Under the pieces are notes generated by a model, which was given only the letters and a program-made list of their open reading frames with translations, did not search any database and was not told the DNA's origin. Of a stretch of DNA of 64,000 nt, positions 17,770-26,503 are shown piece by piece. The number at the start of each line of letters is the position of its first letter. Within the stretch, counting starts at the first letter, position 1. The translations under genes were made by a program, and so were the position numbers. Source of the stretch: Ekhidna lutea (lineage in GTDB: Bacteria; Bacteroidota; Bacteroidia; Cytophagales; Cyclobacteriaceae); assembly GCF_900188325.1 (NCBI RefSeq), contig NZ_FZPD01000001.1, positions 248,001-312,000 of the forward strand, in the 5' to 3' direction.

Positions 17770-19245
17770 ATGTTTACGGATAAAGACAAACAGCTGATAA
17801 AGCGTAAGGGAATTGAGGAAAGTCAGATTGAAGATCAGCTGATGAGATTTAAAAATGGTTTTTTACCAGCTCCTCTGTTGGCTCCTGCTACTGTTGAGAA
17901 TGGCATTTTGCTACTTAGCAAAGAGGAAGTAGATCATTATACTTCAAACTATGATGAATCTGAGCTTGAAGTGATGAAGTTTGTTCCTGCATCAGGTGCT
18001 GCTACACGAATGTTTAAGCCACTTTTTTCTTTTCTGCAAAAATTTGATGGGACGAAGGAATCTTTTGATACGTATTGTCAAGAACATAAAAAGACTAAAA
18101 AGTTCTTTGAAAACCTGAACCGATTTGCGTTCTACGAAGAACTCAATGAAAGCTTTACCCAGACACATGGAATCTCTGTTGATCAGGCCCTAAATGATTA
18201 TAAGCATGATGATGTTATTTCACATCTCCTTTATAATGAAGGTCTGAACTATGGATCGCTTCCGAAGGGACTTCTTAAATTTCATAAATACGATACGGAA
18301 AGCAGAACACCAGCCGAAGAGCACTTGGTCGAAGGAGTTACATATGCGAAAGGGAAAAACGGGGTTAAAATACACTTCACTATCTCCCCAGATCACCAGG
18401 CAAAGTTTGAAGATCATATTATAGCAAAGTCGGCAGAAAAAAACATTGATGTTTCATTCAGTTTTCAGCAGGCAGACACTGATACAATTGCAGCAACACC
18501 GGAGTGTGAACCTTTTCGCGCGGATGATGGGAGTTTACTATTCAGGCCAGCTGGTCACGGCGCATTACTGGAAAACCTGAATGCGCTAAATGCTGATGTG
18601 ATTTTTGTAAAAAACATTGATAATGTAGTTCCTGACAGACTCAAGGAAGAAACGATAAAATACAAGAAAGTTCTGGCCGGTGTTCTTCTGGCTTATCAGG
18701 AGCGTGTTTTTAACCTTCTTAAAAAAGCCGATTCTGGTGATGATGTCACCTCAGAAGCCAAAAGCCTTTTGTCCGAACTTGGAATGAAAGGAGGTTACTC
18801 AAATAGTGAAACTGTTCGTCTTTTAAACAGGCCTATTCGCGTTTGTGGCATGGTGAAAAATGAAGGAGAGCCTGGTGGTGGACCTTTTTGGGTTAAAAAA
18901 CAAGATGCTCAAACGCTTCAGATTGTAGAGTCTGCACAAGTAGACACAAGTAGTGATGAACAACGCGAAATTTTTGAAGCAGGAACTCATTTTAACCCGG
19001 TAGATCTGGTGCTTGGAGTAAAAAACTACAAAGGAGAAAAGTTTGACCTTATGCAATTTAGGGATGATGAGGCAGGTTTTATTTCAGAAAAATCATACAA
19101 CGGACAAAAGTTGCTTGCCATGGAGCTTCCGGGATTATGGAATGGGAGTATGGCTGATTGGAATACAGTTTTTGTAGAGGTTCCGCTCATCACTTTCAAT
19201 CCGGTAAAAACTGTAACAGACCTTCTTAAAGAAAATCACTGCTAA
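17770..19245 (+). CDS. DUF4301 family protein
   Basis: The start at 17770 gives 491 residues. An in-frame ATG 69 bases upstream overlaps the divergent promoter and looks spurious. The motif KFVPASGAATRMFKPL (about residues 75-90) is the DUF4301 signature and resembles the nucleotide-binding loop of sugar-phosphate nucleotidyltransferases. Later segments (LFRPAGHGALLENLN, VKNIDNVVPD, NEGEPGGGPFWV) also fit a nucleotidyltransferase-like fold, but no substrate is established. The 3' end overlaps the convergent response-regulator gene by 4 bases. Confidence 0.82.
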   Translation: MFTDKDKQLIKRKGIEESQIEDQLMRFKNGFLPAPLLAPATVENGILLLSKEEVDHYTSNYDESELEVMKFVPASGAATRMFKPLFSFLQKFDGTKESFDTYCQEHKKTKKFFENLNRFAFYEELNESFTQTHGISVDQALNDYKHDDVISHLLYNEGLNYGSLPKGLLKFHKYDTESRTPAEEHLVEGVTYAKGKNGVKIHFTISPDHQAKFEDHIIAKSAEKNIDVSFSFQQADTDTIAATPECEPFRADDGSLLFRPAGHGALLENLNALNADVIFVKNIDNVVPDRLKEETIKYKKVLAGVLLAYQERVFNLLKKADSGDDVTSEAKSLLSELGMKGGYSNSETVRLLNRPIRVCGMVKNEGEPGGGPFWVKKQDAQTLQIVESAQVDTSSDEQREIFEAGTHFNPVDLVLGVKNYKGEKFDLMQFRDDEAGFISEKSYNGQKLLAMELPGLWNGSMADWNTVFVEVPLITFNPVKTVTDLLKENHC

Positions 19246-19604
19246 AGCACTTCTTTCAACATCCGATCAATTTCGCCGTAATCGAAGGGCTTCCTAAAGG
19301 CATGCTGGATTTTTTTTAACTCAATTGACTTTTCGATGACTTCATCCGAATCAAAGCCAGTCAACAAAAAGCAGGGAATGTCAAGCAGCGCAGGCTTTAT
19401 TTTATTGATGAATTGTAGCCCGTCCATTTCGGGCATTCTCAGGTCGCTAATAATCGCGTCAATGCGATTTTGATTTTCTGAAATTTTCTCGAAAGCTTCA
19501 GCTGCTGACTGTGCTGTAAGTACATCATAATCTTTCTCAAACCTTTTCTCCAAAACGAAAAGGTTGATTAATTCATCATCTACAAATAATATAGTACGTC
19601 TCAC
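19242..19604 (-). CDS. Single-domain response regulator
   Basis: The 120 residues form only a receiver domain. Acidic residues Asp9/Asp10 and the phospho-acceptor Asp54 (SDLRMPEMDG) are present, as are the conserved Thr (LLTGFD) and Lys (FRKPF). With no output domain it must act through protein interaction or phosphorelay. Its ATG overlaps the stop of the histidine kinase gene by 4 bases, so the two form a translationally coupled pair. Confidence 0.92.
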   Translation of the reverse strand: MRRTILFVDDELINLFVLEKRFEKDYDVLTAQSAAEAFEKISENQNRIDAIISDLRMPEMDGLQFINKIKPALLDIPCFLLTGFDSDEVIEKSIELKKIQHAFRKPFDYGEIDRMLKEVL

Positions 19605-20857
19605 TTCACATCAAAAGAGATGACAAATTTAGAACCTTTTCCTGGTTTTGATGTTACCTCAACTTTTCCGTTGTGATCTTCGATAATTTTATATGTAATG
19701 GATAGACCAAGCCCCGTGCCTTGTCCAACGGGTTTTGTTGTGAAGAATGGATCGCTAATCTTGCTCAGGTTTTCTTTACTGATTCCAACCCCATTATCAG
19801 CTATTTCAACAGTTATCTTACTTCCACTTTTGCGTGTTTTGATAAGGATTTCACCGTCTTTCTCAATCGCTTGCTCAGCATTAGAAATGATATTTAGAAA
19901 AGCCTGATGAAGCTTACCCTCATTGCCCGGAACCACTAATTTTTCATCAGTGAAATGCTTTTCAAGCTTACCCTTATATTTTAATCGTGGTTGGAGCATT
20001 ATGATACTATTCTGGAGTATGTCATGAAGATCACATTGCTCATCCATTGCTTCCGTATTTCTGCTAAAATGATTTAGGCTGTTTACAATCACGGAAGCTC
20101 TGCTTAGCCCCTCTTTTATGATATGAATACACGGCGAAGCTTCAAATTTCAATTCTTTTTCATCTTCCAAACCCTGCTCTAGTATCTCAACTCCTCCTTT
20201 GATAAAGTTTAGTGGGTTATTGATTTCATGCGCAACACCCGCTGAAAGCATTCCCAGAGAAGCCATTTTTTCTGATTGAATAAGCTTATGTGTAGCCTCT
20301 TGAAGCTGTTTCATCGAATCTCCAATTTTTTGGTTTCGCTTAACTAATGCATTTCTGAACAGGAAAGTATAGATAATGACACTGGCAAAAATGAATGAAA
20401 CGCAAATGAATGAGTGAGCTATCTTAAACTCTTCCGGTAATATGTTCTTGGTATATCCCAACAAGGTTAGCGGTAGTATAGAGAACATACAAAGCCCCGC
20501 CAGAACCATAAAAATATACCGATCCTTGACCGGCTTGTAAAAAAAAGCGAGCAGAGGGGAAATAAGAAAAATAGGATAAGCCGGTGACATTGTGCCACCT
20601 GTATAGAAGATCTGTACAAAAAATGCAATGAGGGTAGTTAGAATTGATAGTCTAAAGAGGGCTGGAAGTTCTAATGTGGACAATGATAGGAGCCCAAGGA
20701 TTAAAAAGACGAAAAATGCTCCAAAACACGACTGATATATGATTTTTACATCAGCAACGTAATAAAAGAAACCAAAGCCCAATGATGCGACATAGGCTGA
20801 TATCATTAATAAGCGATAAAATCCAGCTTCTCTGGAAAGGTATTGACTAGTACTCAA
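19601..20857 (-). CDS. Membrane histidine kinase
   Basis: The protein has 418 residues. About six hydrophobic segments fill residues 15-170 with little periplasmic sequence, so it probably senses a membrane or intracellular signal. The HisKA motif GVAHEINNPLNFIKGG lies near residue 210. The HATPase domain shows the N box (FLNIISNAEQAI), G1 (DNGVGIS), the F box (DPFFTTKP) and G2 (GQGTGLGLS). It is the kinase partner of the receiver gene that follows directly. Confidence 0.92.
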   Translation of the reverse strand: MSTSQYLSREAGFYRLLMISAYVASLGFGFFYYVADVKIIYQSCFGAFFVFLILGLLSLSTLELPALFRLSILTTLIAFFVQIFYTGGTMSPAYPIFLISPLLAFFYKPVKDRYIFMVLAGLCMFSILPLTLLGYTKNILPEEFKIAHSFICVSFIFASVIIYTFLFRNALVKRNQKIGDSMKQLQEATHKLIQSEKMASLGMLSAGVAHEINNPLNFIKGGVEILEQGLEDEKELKFEASPCIHIIKEGLSRASVIVNSLNHFSRNTEAMDEQCDLHDILQNSIIMLQPRLKYKGKLEKHFTDEKLVVPGNEGKLHQAFLNIISNAEQAIEKDGEILIKTRKSGSKITVEIADNGVGISKENLSKISDPFFTTKPVGQGTGLGLSITYKIIEDHNGKVEVTSKPGKGSKFVISFDVK

Positions 20858-20919
20858 TTGGCGGGTGATTATTGGCTGGTGGAATTTAGTAAATCTGTCG
20901 CATTTATAGCAACATAGGG

Positions 20920-21468
20920 CTAGGCAACTTTTGCACTTTTCACACTTTCTTCCAATAGGGAGTAAACTTCATTCACCTCTGGCGTTGGTTCTGACTGTTC
21001 TGATTTGAGTTGAAAAAGCGTTAACTCCTCTTTGGTGATAAGTTGAACCCTGATTGAGATCAAGTATTCTTCCACGGAGTTTCTTGCAGCCGTAGTGTAC
21101 TCATCTATAAACTGGGAGTGAAGGGTTATTGTAGAAATCATTTTTAGCGGTTGGTTTTCCTGATGGTATGTCCCTATGATGGCTGTGAACGTATTGTTTT
21201 CCAAATCAATGGTTAGACTTGATTTTTGTGAAAAGAATATGCGTTTTATCACAATTGTAGCAATAACACCCACTATCAGGATAACCCCATAAATGACACC
21301 TGCGGAAAATACAGGGATAGATAAAAAGATCGTCACAAAAAGAAGGACAACTATACCCATAATCCCGGTGCGATGTTTAATGATGATTTTACCATCCCTG
21401 GATTTGAAGGAATAGCCGTTTTCTCCAAGAAGATCGATCGCTCTCTGGCTCAGATTGGGTGACTTCAT
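20920..21468 (-). CDS. Small membrane protein of unknown function
   Basis: The protein has 182 residues. A short N-terminal cytosolic segment (SQRAIDLLGENGYSF, then a Lys-rich strand) precedes two membrane helices (about residues 33-78). A beta-rich soluble C-terminal domain follows. This layout resembles small PH-like membrane proteins, but I cannot assign a family. The N-terminal 30 residues are paralogous to the truncated reading frame just upstream (21547-21714). Confidence 0.6.
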   Translation of the reverse strand: MKSPNLSQRAIDLLGENGYSFKSRDGKIIIKHRTGIMGIVVLLFVTIFLSIPVFSAGVIYGVILIVGVIATIVIKRIFFSQKSSLTIDLENNTFTAIIGTYHQENQPLKMISTITLHSQFIDEYTTAARNSVEEYLISIRVQLITKEELTLFQLKSEQSEPTPEVNEVYSLLEESVKSAKVA

Positions 21469-21546
21469 AAGTAACTATGTTAAAAAGGCTTTTGGCCTTT
21501 AACGATTACTTTAAGGTAAGAAAAATTTATTAGTAAATCTTATTTA

Positions 21547-21714
21547 TTATCGAATAGTGCATTTAAGAAGGTTTGAGCCAACTGAAAGAGCAGCTGTTTT
21601 TAATAGCCGTGTACAAGCCTTTCGAATAGTGACCAGATCCTCACTGAGATTAACCGAATACCCGTTGTACTCCAGCATGTCAAGGGCTTTATGACTCAGT
21701 GTATCACTTCTCAT
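21547..21714 (-). pseudogene. Truncated paralogue of the neighbouring membrane protein
   Basis: An ATG at 21712-21714 opens 55 residues. Their first 30 (for example SHKALDMLEYNGYSV) align with the start of the 182-aa protein (SQRAIDLLGENGYSF). After about residue 32 the similarity stops, and the membrane helices and C-terminal domain are missing. It overlaps the rnr stop by 11 bases. It is probably a degenerate tandem duplicate, though a short expressed peptide cannot be excluded. Confidence 0.5.
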
Positions 21715-23875
21715 CAACCAACTCAAGATCAATTGTCCTGCGATCAATGTCGGTCTTGGCAACCAGTACTTTGAGTTTATCTCCTAATGTTATAATGCGT
21801 TTATTGTTTCTCCCAATCACCCGCATTTGCTTTTCATCAAACTCATAGAAGTCATCATTGAGGTCGCTCATGCGAATCATTCCTTCACATTTTGTTTCGA
21901 TGATCTCCACAAATATGCCCCATTCAGTCACACCGGAAACGATCCCTTCAAACTCCTGCCCAAGCATGGTTTCCATGAACTCCACCTGCTTGTATTTGAT
22001 GGAGGCACGCTCAGCATCAGCCGCTCGCTTTTCTCTTTCAGATGAATGCATACAAAGCGGTTCATACTCTTCATTGCCTACATTCTTTCCTCCTTGCAAA
22101 TAATGCTCGAGGAGTCGGTGCACCATCACATCCGGATACCTTCGAATAGGAGAAGTAAAATGCGAGTAATGATCAAACGCCAATCCAAAGTGACCCCTTG
22201 GATCCGTGGTGTATTTGGCTTTTGCCATGGACCGAATAGCCAGTGACTCAAGAACGTTTTGCTCCGGTTTGCCTTCAATGTTTTCCATCAGCTTATTTAG
22301 ACCATGGGAAATGTTGTTTCCGGTATCCACCTTGTGACCAAACTTTGCAGCGAATGAAGCGAACGTGCTCAACTTTTCCGGGTCCGGATCATCATGTACC
22401 CGATAAACGAAGGTTTTGCTTCCCTCTTCTTTGCCTTTTTCTTTCCACTTGTAGATGTGTGTGGCCACTTCTTTATTAGCAAGGAGCATAAACTCCTCAA
22501 TCATTTTGTGGGCATCTTTTCGCTCCTTCGGGATTACTTCAAGTGGTTTGCCATCCTCATCCAGTCGGAATTTTACTTCTACTGTTTCAAAGTTTACTGC
22601 TCCCTGCTGGAATTTCTTTTTTCGGAGATGCTTTGCAATGTTATTGAGTGTGACAATCTCTTTGGTGAAATCACTATCCAGCCCTTCGATTCTTTCCTGG
22701 GCTTCCTCATAAGTGAATCGGCGGTCCGATTTAATGACGGTTCGTCCAAACCACTTTTTAGAAACCACTCCTTTTTCATCAATCTCAAAAACGGCAGAAA
22801 AAGTGAGCTTTTCTTCGTTTGGTCGCAATGAGCATAGGCCGTTCGACAATCTTTCCGGCAGCATGGGGATTGTGCGATCTACCAGATACACAGAAGTGGC
22901 CCGCTCGATGGCTTCTTTGTCCAACTCCGTACCCTCTTCCACATAGTGAGATACATCTGCGATGTGTACACCTATTTCATATTTTCCTTTTTCCAGCTCT
23001 TTGATAGAAAGTGCATCATCAAAGTCTTTTGCATCATGCGGGTCAATGGTGAAAGTGGTGATATCCCGAAAGTCCCGACGCTTTTTGATTTCCTCGTCCG
23101 TTATGAGGTCAGGAATTTCATCGGCTGCTTTTTCAATCTTTTTCGGGAATCGGAATGGTAATCCAAACTCCGCCATGATGGAATGAATCTCAGCTTCATT
23201 CTCACCAGCTTGTCCCAAAACTTCAGTTACAGTTCCAAGTGGACTTCTGTTTTTCGCATCGTGCCATTTGTCAATTTTGACCATGACCTTATCATTCGCC
23301 TTAGCCTTCCCAATTTTCTCTGGATAGACCATGATGTCGAAATGGATGTTACGGCTGTCGGGGACTACAAAAGAGAACTTTTGTGAAATTTCTATTTTAC
23401 CTACAAACTCATCCCTGTTTCGTTTGAGGATGTTCACCACCTTGCCTTCGGCTCGATAGCCTTTGCCGGCCGGCTTAGTAAGAATCACACTCACTAAATC
23501 GCCATGAATAGCGAATTTCAGGTCGTTTGTTTTTACCCAAATATCTTCATCAGGTTCTGGAGTCACTACATAGGCAAAATTTGCGTTTACATGGTCGACC
23601 GTCCCCTGAATGTATTCGCTTTCAGCGTTGCTGACGAAGCGACCGTCACTGAGTCGTCTGATTTTCTCTTTGCTTTCGAGGCTGAAAAGCTGACTTTTAA
23701 GGTAATCTTTTGATTTTTTGTCTCGTAGTTTTAGTTGTCTGATAAGCTCTCTATAACCGTACGACTTCCCATCATTAAGGGAGAAAATTTCGTGGAGCTT
23801 GCTCTTTATTTCTTTTACGTGATTTGGTTGTTGTTTGGATCGTGATCCTAGTTTCTTTTTTCGTTTTTTACTCAT
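21704..23875 (-). CDS. rnr: Ribonuclease R
   Basis: The protein has 723 residues. It is a 3'-5' exoribonuclease that degrades structured RNA. A basic N-terminus and winged-helix-like region precede the cold-shock OB domains. The RNB catalytic domain has the Asp cluster TIDPHDAKDFDDALSI, and HYSHFTSPIRRYPD is the family signature. The C-terminal S1 domain begins at GQEFEGIVSGVTEWGIF. It lies 22 bases downstream of the exonuclease gene, in the same transcription direction. Confidence 0.95.
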   Translation of the reverse strand: MSKKRKKKLGSRSKQQPNHVKEIKSKLHEIFSLNDGKSYGYRELIRQLKLRDKKSKDYLKSQLFSLESKEKIRRLSDGRFVSNAESEYIQGTVDHVNANFAYVVTPEPDEDIWVKTNDLKFAIHGDLVSVILTKPAGKGYRAEGKVVNILKRNRDEFVGKIEISQKFSFVVPDSRNIHFDIMVYPEKIGKAKANDKVMVKIDKWHDAKNRSPLGTVTEVLGQAGENEAEIHSIMAEFGLPFRFPKKIEKAADEIPDLITDEEIKKRRDFRDITTFTIDPHDAKDFDDALSIKELEKGKYEIGVHIADVSHYVEEGTELDKEAIERATSVYLVDRTIPMLPERLSNGLCSLRPNEEKLTFSAVFEIDEKGVVSKKWFGRTVIKSDRRFTYEEAQERIEGLDSDFTKEIVTLNNIAKHLRKKKFQQGAVNFETVEVKFRLDEDGKPLEVIPKERKDAHKMIEEFMLLANKEVATHIYKWKEKGKEEGSKTFVYRVHDDPDPEKLSTFASFAAKFGHKVDTGNNISHGLNKLMENIEGKPEQNVLESLAIRSMAKAKYTTDPRGHFGLAFDHYSHFTSPIRRYPDVMVHRLLEHYLQGGKNVGNEEYEPLCMHSSEREKRAADAERASIKYKQVEFMETMLGQEFEGIVSGVTEWGIFVEIIETKCEGMIRMSDLNDDFYEFDEKQMRVIGRNNKRIITLGDKLKVLVAKTDIDRRTIDLELVDEK

Positions 23876-23886
23876 GTTTGTTTTTT

Positions 23887-23900
23887 TGACCGTGCGGTCA
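23887..23900. repeat. Near-perfect palindrome TGACCGTGCGGTCA
   Basis: Six-base arms flank a central TG. It overlaps the stop codon of the exonuclease gene and lies in the gap before rnr. It shares the core CCGTGCGG with another palindrome at 27489-27500. The role is unknown: there is no T-run in the direction of transcription, so a terminator is unlikely. Confidence 0.4.
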
Positions 23901-24623
23901 TTTTACGATGTTTATCTGACCTGGATCGATCAGAGGTAAATTATTGAGGCGGAGGTAGAGCTGTGCCGTTGCGATTATATCTTTTTGGCAATATTCCTCA
24001 ATTTTCTTTAACCCATCTTTTTCTTCATAATATGTTTTTGTCACCATTGAGCCGTCCAGCTCAGTTTTGCTGGAGGGTATCCCAAAGATGTTGGTAAGTA
24101 AATCCAGTGAAGTAAAGCTTTTCCAATCGCCAAACTTCCAAAGTTCCATCGTGTCGATGTGATTTACCTCCCAGGGTTTTTTCCCGGTCATATTTAGCGA
24201 CCAGGGGATTTTAATGTCGTTGATCAGCATGCGGCGGCACAGGTAAGGGAAATCAAATTCTTTTCCATTGTGTGCACACAGCTTTAGATTGTCTTGATCG
24301 AACTTAGATTCTATAAAATTTTTAAAGTCAGTTAATAATTCTTTTTCATGGTCTGATGCGAGCGTTTTAACTCGCAAGGCAGGCTTTCCTTTGTGTTCAT
24401 GATAGAAGCCCATTCCTATCACTATGATTTTTCCGAACTCTGCGTAGATAGCAGCCCGTTCTTCATAGAGCTCTTCGGGGGGTTTTTCTTCAGGATTACG
24501 AATAAAACCAGCTTTTCGTTCCCAATGTTTTTTTAAAGTTGGAGAAAGCTGTTCAATGTTCTCGTTTCCCGAGACGGTTTCAATATCAACTATTAAGAAA
24601 TCTTGAAAGTGGTTTTGCATCAA
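23898..24623 (-). CDS. DnaQ-like 3'-5' exonuclease (PolB-exonuclease-like)
   Basis: The protein has 241 residues. It carries the DEDD exonuclease motifs: Exo I FLIVDIETVSG (near the N-terminus), Exo II CAHNGKEFDFPYL and Exo III within CQKDIIATAQLYLRL. The family is the stand-alone exonuclease related to the proofreading domain of family B polymerases (DNA_pol_B_exo2). The substrate, DNA or RNA, is not known. It overlaps the upstream gene by 4 bases and precedes rnr by 22 bases, forming a nuclease operon. Confidence 0.85.
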   Translation of the reverse strand: MMQNHFQDFLIVDIETVSGNENIEQLSPTLKKHWERKAGFIRNPEEKPPEELYEERAAIYAEFGKIIVIGMGFYHEHKGKPALRVKTLASDHEKELLTDFKNFIESKFDQDNLKLCAHNGKEFDFPYLCRRMLINDIKIPWSLNMTGKKPWEVNHIDTMELWKFGDWKSFTSLDLLTNIFGIPSSKTELDGSMVTKTYYEEKDGLKKIEEYCQKDIIATAQLYLRLNNLPLIDPGQINIVK

Positions 24624-25009
24624 TCATGCAAGATACCGTTCATTTCCAATTCTTCAATGAAGGTGAGGTTTTCTTCAACGATGGAATCAGGTACAAAGAT
24701 AAACTTTTTGTCATATACCCGCCCGTCAATAAAGTAACTCACCCAATATTCATTATTCAGATGAAAAACAGACTCATCAATTGGTTCAATCAAAGCATAT
24801 TCGCCAGAATCAATGAACGGAATCATGTGTCTTAGGGTGGAGGTTTTTTGTTTTTCTGTTTTAGTCTCACCATAGCCTTTGGATGTGACCATTGTATTTT
24901 CCAGTTTGTTCTCATTTCGGTTGATAAGAAATACTTTCCACCCTTCATCGTCTTTGGCTATCACCACGTGAACGTCTTTGACCGGAGCAAAATCAATGTC
25001 TTTCCGCAT
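24620..25009 (-). CDS. Conserved hypothetical protein (129 aa)
   Basis: This soluble, beta-rich acidic protein has no signal peptide. The regularly spaced strands (VHVVIAKDDEGWKVFLINRN and YDKKFIFVPDSI) suggest a compact single domain. I do not recognise a characterised family. It is the first gene of the leftward unit that continues into the exonuclease gene (4-base overlap) and rnr, so a link to nucleic-acid metabolism is possible but not shown. Confidence 0.65.
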   Translation of the reverse strand: MRKDIDFAPVKDVHVVIAKDDEGWKVFLINRNENKLENTMVTSKGYGETKTEKQKTSTLRHMIPFIDSGEYALIEPIDESVFHLNNEYWVSYFIDGRVYDKKFIFVPDSIVEENLTFIEELEMNGILHD

Positions 25010-25096
25010 AGCGCAAATTTGGGATCATTCTGCATAAAAAATGAAAACCACTTTCCTTATTCTTTAGGCTTGGTTTAGTTTGCCGCTTTATTTGTA

Positions 25097-25792
25097 ATGA
25101 AAAACCCTGAAAACAATAGAATCTTTCCATTTGTATGGCCCTGGAAGGGAGTCAACAACCAGACACTTAGTTGGACGCAACTGGCAAAGCAAAAGGCTTT
25201 TTCTATTTCGTACCTTATTGTTATTTGGTCAATCATTGGAATTTTGGGCTTTGCGTCAACCCGAAACTGTGAGGGTTCATGGCAGATAGCACTTCAGTGT
25301 GACTTTGCTTTTTGGGTTAAAAACCTTAGAGAAGATCCCTTAATATTTGTGAGGAACATGTTTACCACCTTGTTTCTGCACAATGGGTTTGATCATATAC
25401 TTTTCGTTTCTGTCATTGGAATCCTAATTATTGTACAGTCACATGAAGCAATATTTGGGTTTAAAACGACGGCATTAATTTTCATTTCTGCTTATATGAC
25501 AGTAGCACCATTTTTTGGTGCTTTTTATACTGTAGGTCTAGACCTGTATCCTGACAGTCAATTCATGCAATTCGCTTTTGCGAGAAACTGGATGGGAGGC
25601 TCGATAGGGATGTTTCAGGTTTATGGAGCATTGGCTACAAAAAGCAGAAAACCATTGGTAATGTTAATGATTCCCGTGTTTTTTGAGCTATTCAACCTTT
25701 TTGTTTTTGGAATCGACCTCCATATTTCACTCATGCATGTTATGAGTACGTTTGTAGGATATGGTCTTTCGTTGTGGTTGGTGAAAAAATGA
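25097..25792 (+). CDS. Divergent rhomboid-like membrane protein
   Basis: The protein has 231 residues with about six membrane segments. FLHNGFDHILF resembles the rhomboid HxxxN region. NWMGGSIGMF near residue 165 has a Gly-x-Ser-x-Gly pattern where rhomboid proteases have the catalytic serine, and HISLMHVMSTFVGYG in the last helix supplies a possible catalytic His. The match is loose, so this may be an active intramembrane serine protease or an inactive rhomboid-like protein. It is a single gene with its stop one base from the convergent lipB stop. Confidence 0.55.
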   Translation: MKNPENNRIFPFVWPWKGVNNQTLSWTQLAKQKAFSISYLIVIWSIIGILGFASTRNCEGSWQIALQCDFAFWVKNLREDPLIFVRNMFTTLFLHNGFDHILFVSVIGILIIVQSHEAIFGFKTTALIFISAYMTVAPFFGAFYTVGLDLYPDSQFMQFAFARNWMGGSIGMFQVYGALATKSRKPLVMLMIPVFFELFNLFVFGIDLHISLMHVMSTFVGYGLSLWLVKK

Positions 25793-26500
25793 TTATTGGA
25801 TCAGCTCCATCTCGAATACAGCAGCTAAGTTTTTTTTCAGCTTTTTCTCTACTTCTTTGATATCAATTTCGTGACCTAATTCTTTCTGCAACGAGGTAAC
25901 GGCCTTATCCTGAATTCCGCAAGGGACGATGTAATTAAAGTACTCAAGGTCTGTATTCACATTAAACGCAAACCCATGCATGGTGACCCACCGACTGCTT
26001 TTCACACCCAATGCACAAATTTTTCGTGCTTTCGCTGTATCATCACCATCCAGCCAAACACCAGTTAGTCCTTCAACGCGTCCAGATTCGATTCCATATT
26101 CTTTGAGTGTGAGAATCACCCCTTCTTCCAGAAAACGCAAGTACTTATGAATGTCAGTAAAGAAATGATCGAGATCAAGAATGGGATAGCCTACAATTTG
26201 GCCGGGACCATGATAGGTGATGTCACCACCTCTATTGATTTTGTAGAAGGTTGCCTTTTTTTCTTTCAGGAAAGCATCATTGGCCAGGAGGTGATTTTCA
26301 TCTCCACTTTTTCCAAGTGTGTATACATGAGGATGTTCACAAAATATTAGATAGTTTTTGGTTTCAATTTGATCAGCCTCCGGAAGCTTACGGTTTGAAA
26401 TTTTTTGGTCTACCGTTTCTTTGAATAGATTTTCCTGAAAATCCCAGGCTTCTTTGTAGTCTTTAAGACCTAAATGAATGAATTGTGTTTTTTTATTCAC
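25793..26500 (-). CDS. lipB: Octanoyltransferase LipB
   Basis: The protein has 235 residues. It transfers octanoate from acyl carrier protein to lipoyl domains of 2-oxoacid dehydrogenases. The family signature RGGDITYHGPGQIVGYPILDL is complete, the acyl-acceptor Cys lies in VPCGI, and the partner Lys is in ALGVKSSRW. It lies 3 bases downstream of manA in the same direction. LipA, the next enzyme of the pathway, is encoded at 47.8 kb, and a lipoylated complex (PDH) begins at 63.6 kb. Confidence 0.95.
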   Translation of the reverse strand: MNKKTQFIHLGLKDYKEAWDFQENLFKETVDQKISNRKLPEADQIETKNYLIFCEHPHVYTLGKSGDENHLLANDAFLKEKKATFYKINRGGDITYHGPGQIVGYPILDLDHFFTDIHKYLRFLEEGVILTLKEYGIESGRVEGLTGVWLDGDDTAKARKICALGVKSSRWVTMHGFAFNVNTDLEYFNYIVPCGIQDKAVTSLQKELGHEIDIKEVEKKLKKNLAAVFEMELIQ

Positions 26501-26503
26501 TAG

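Noticed and set aside
17664-17789. Longer start for the TerB-like protein
   Set aside because: It overlaps the divergent DUF4301 start and contributes no family-like sequence; the internal ATG is better.
24965-24970. Another CACGTG that might be a parS site
   Set aside because: Only the central hexamer matches; flanking bases fit parS poorly and it lies within a gene.
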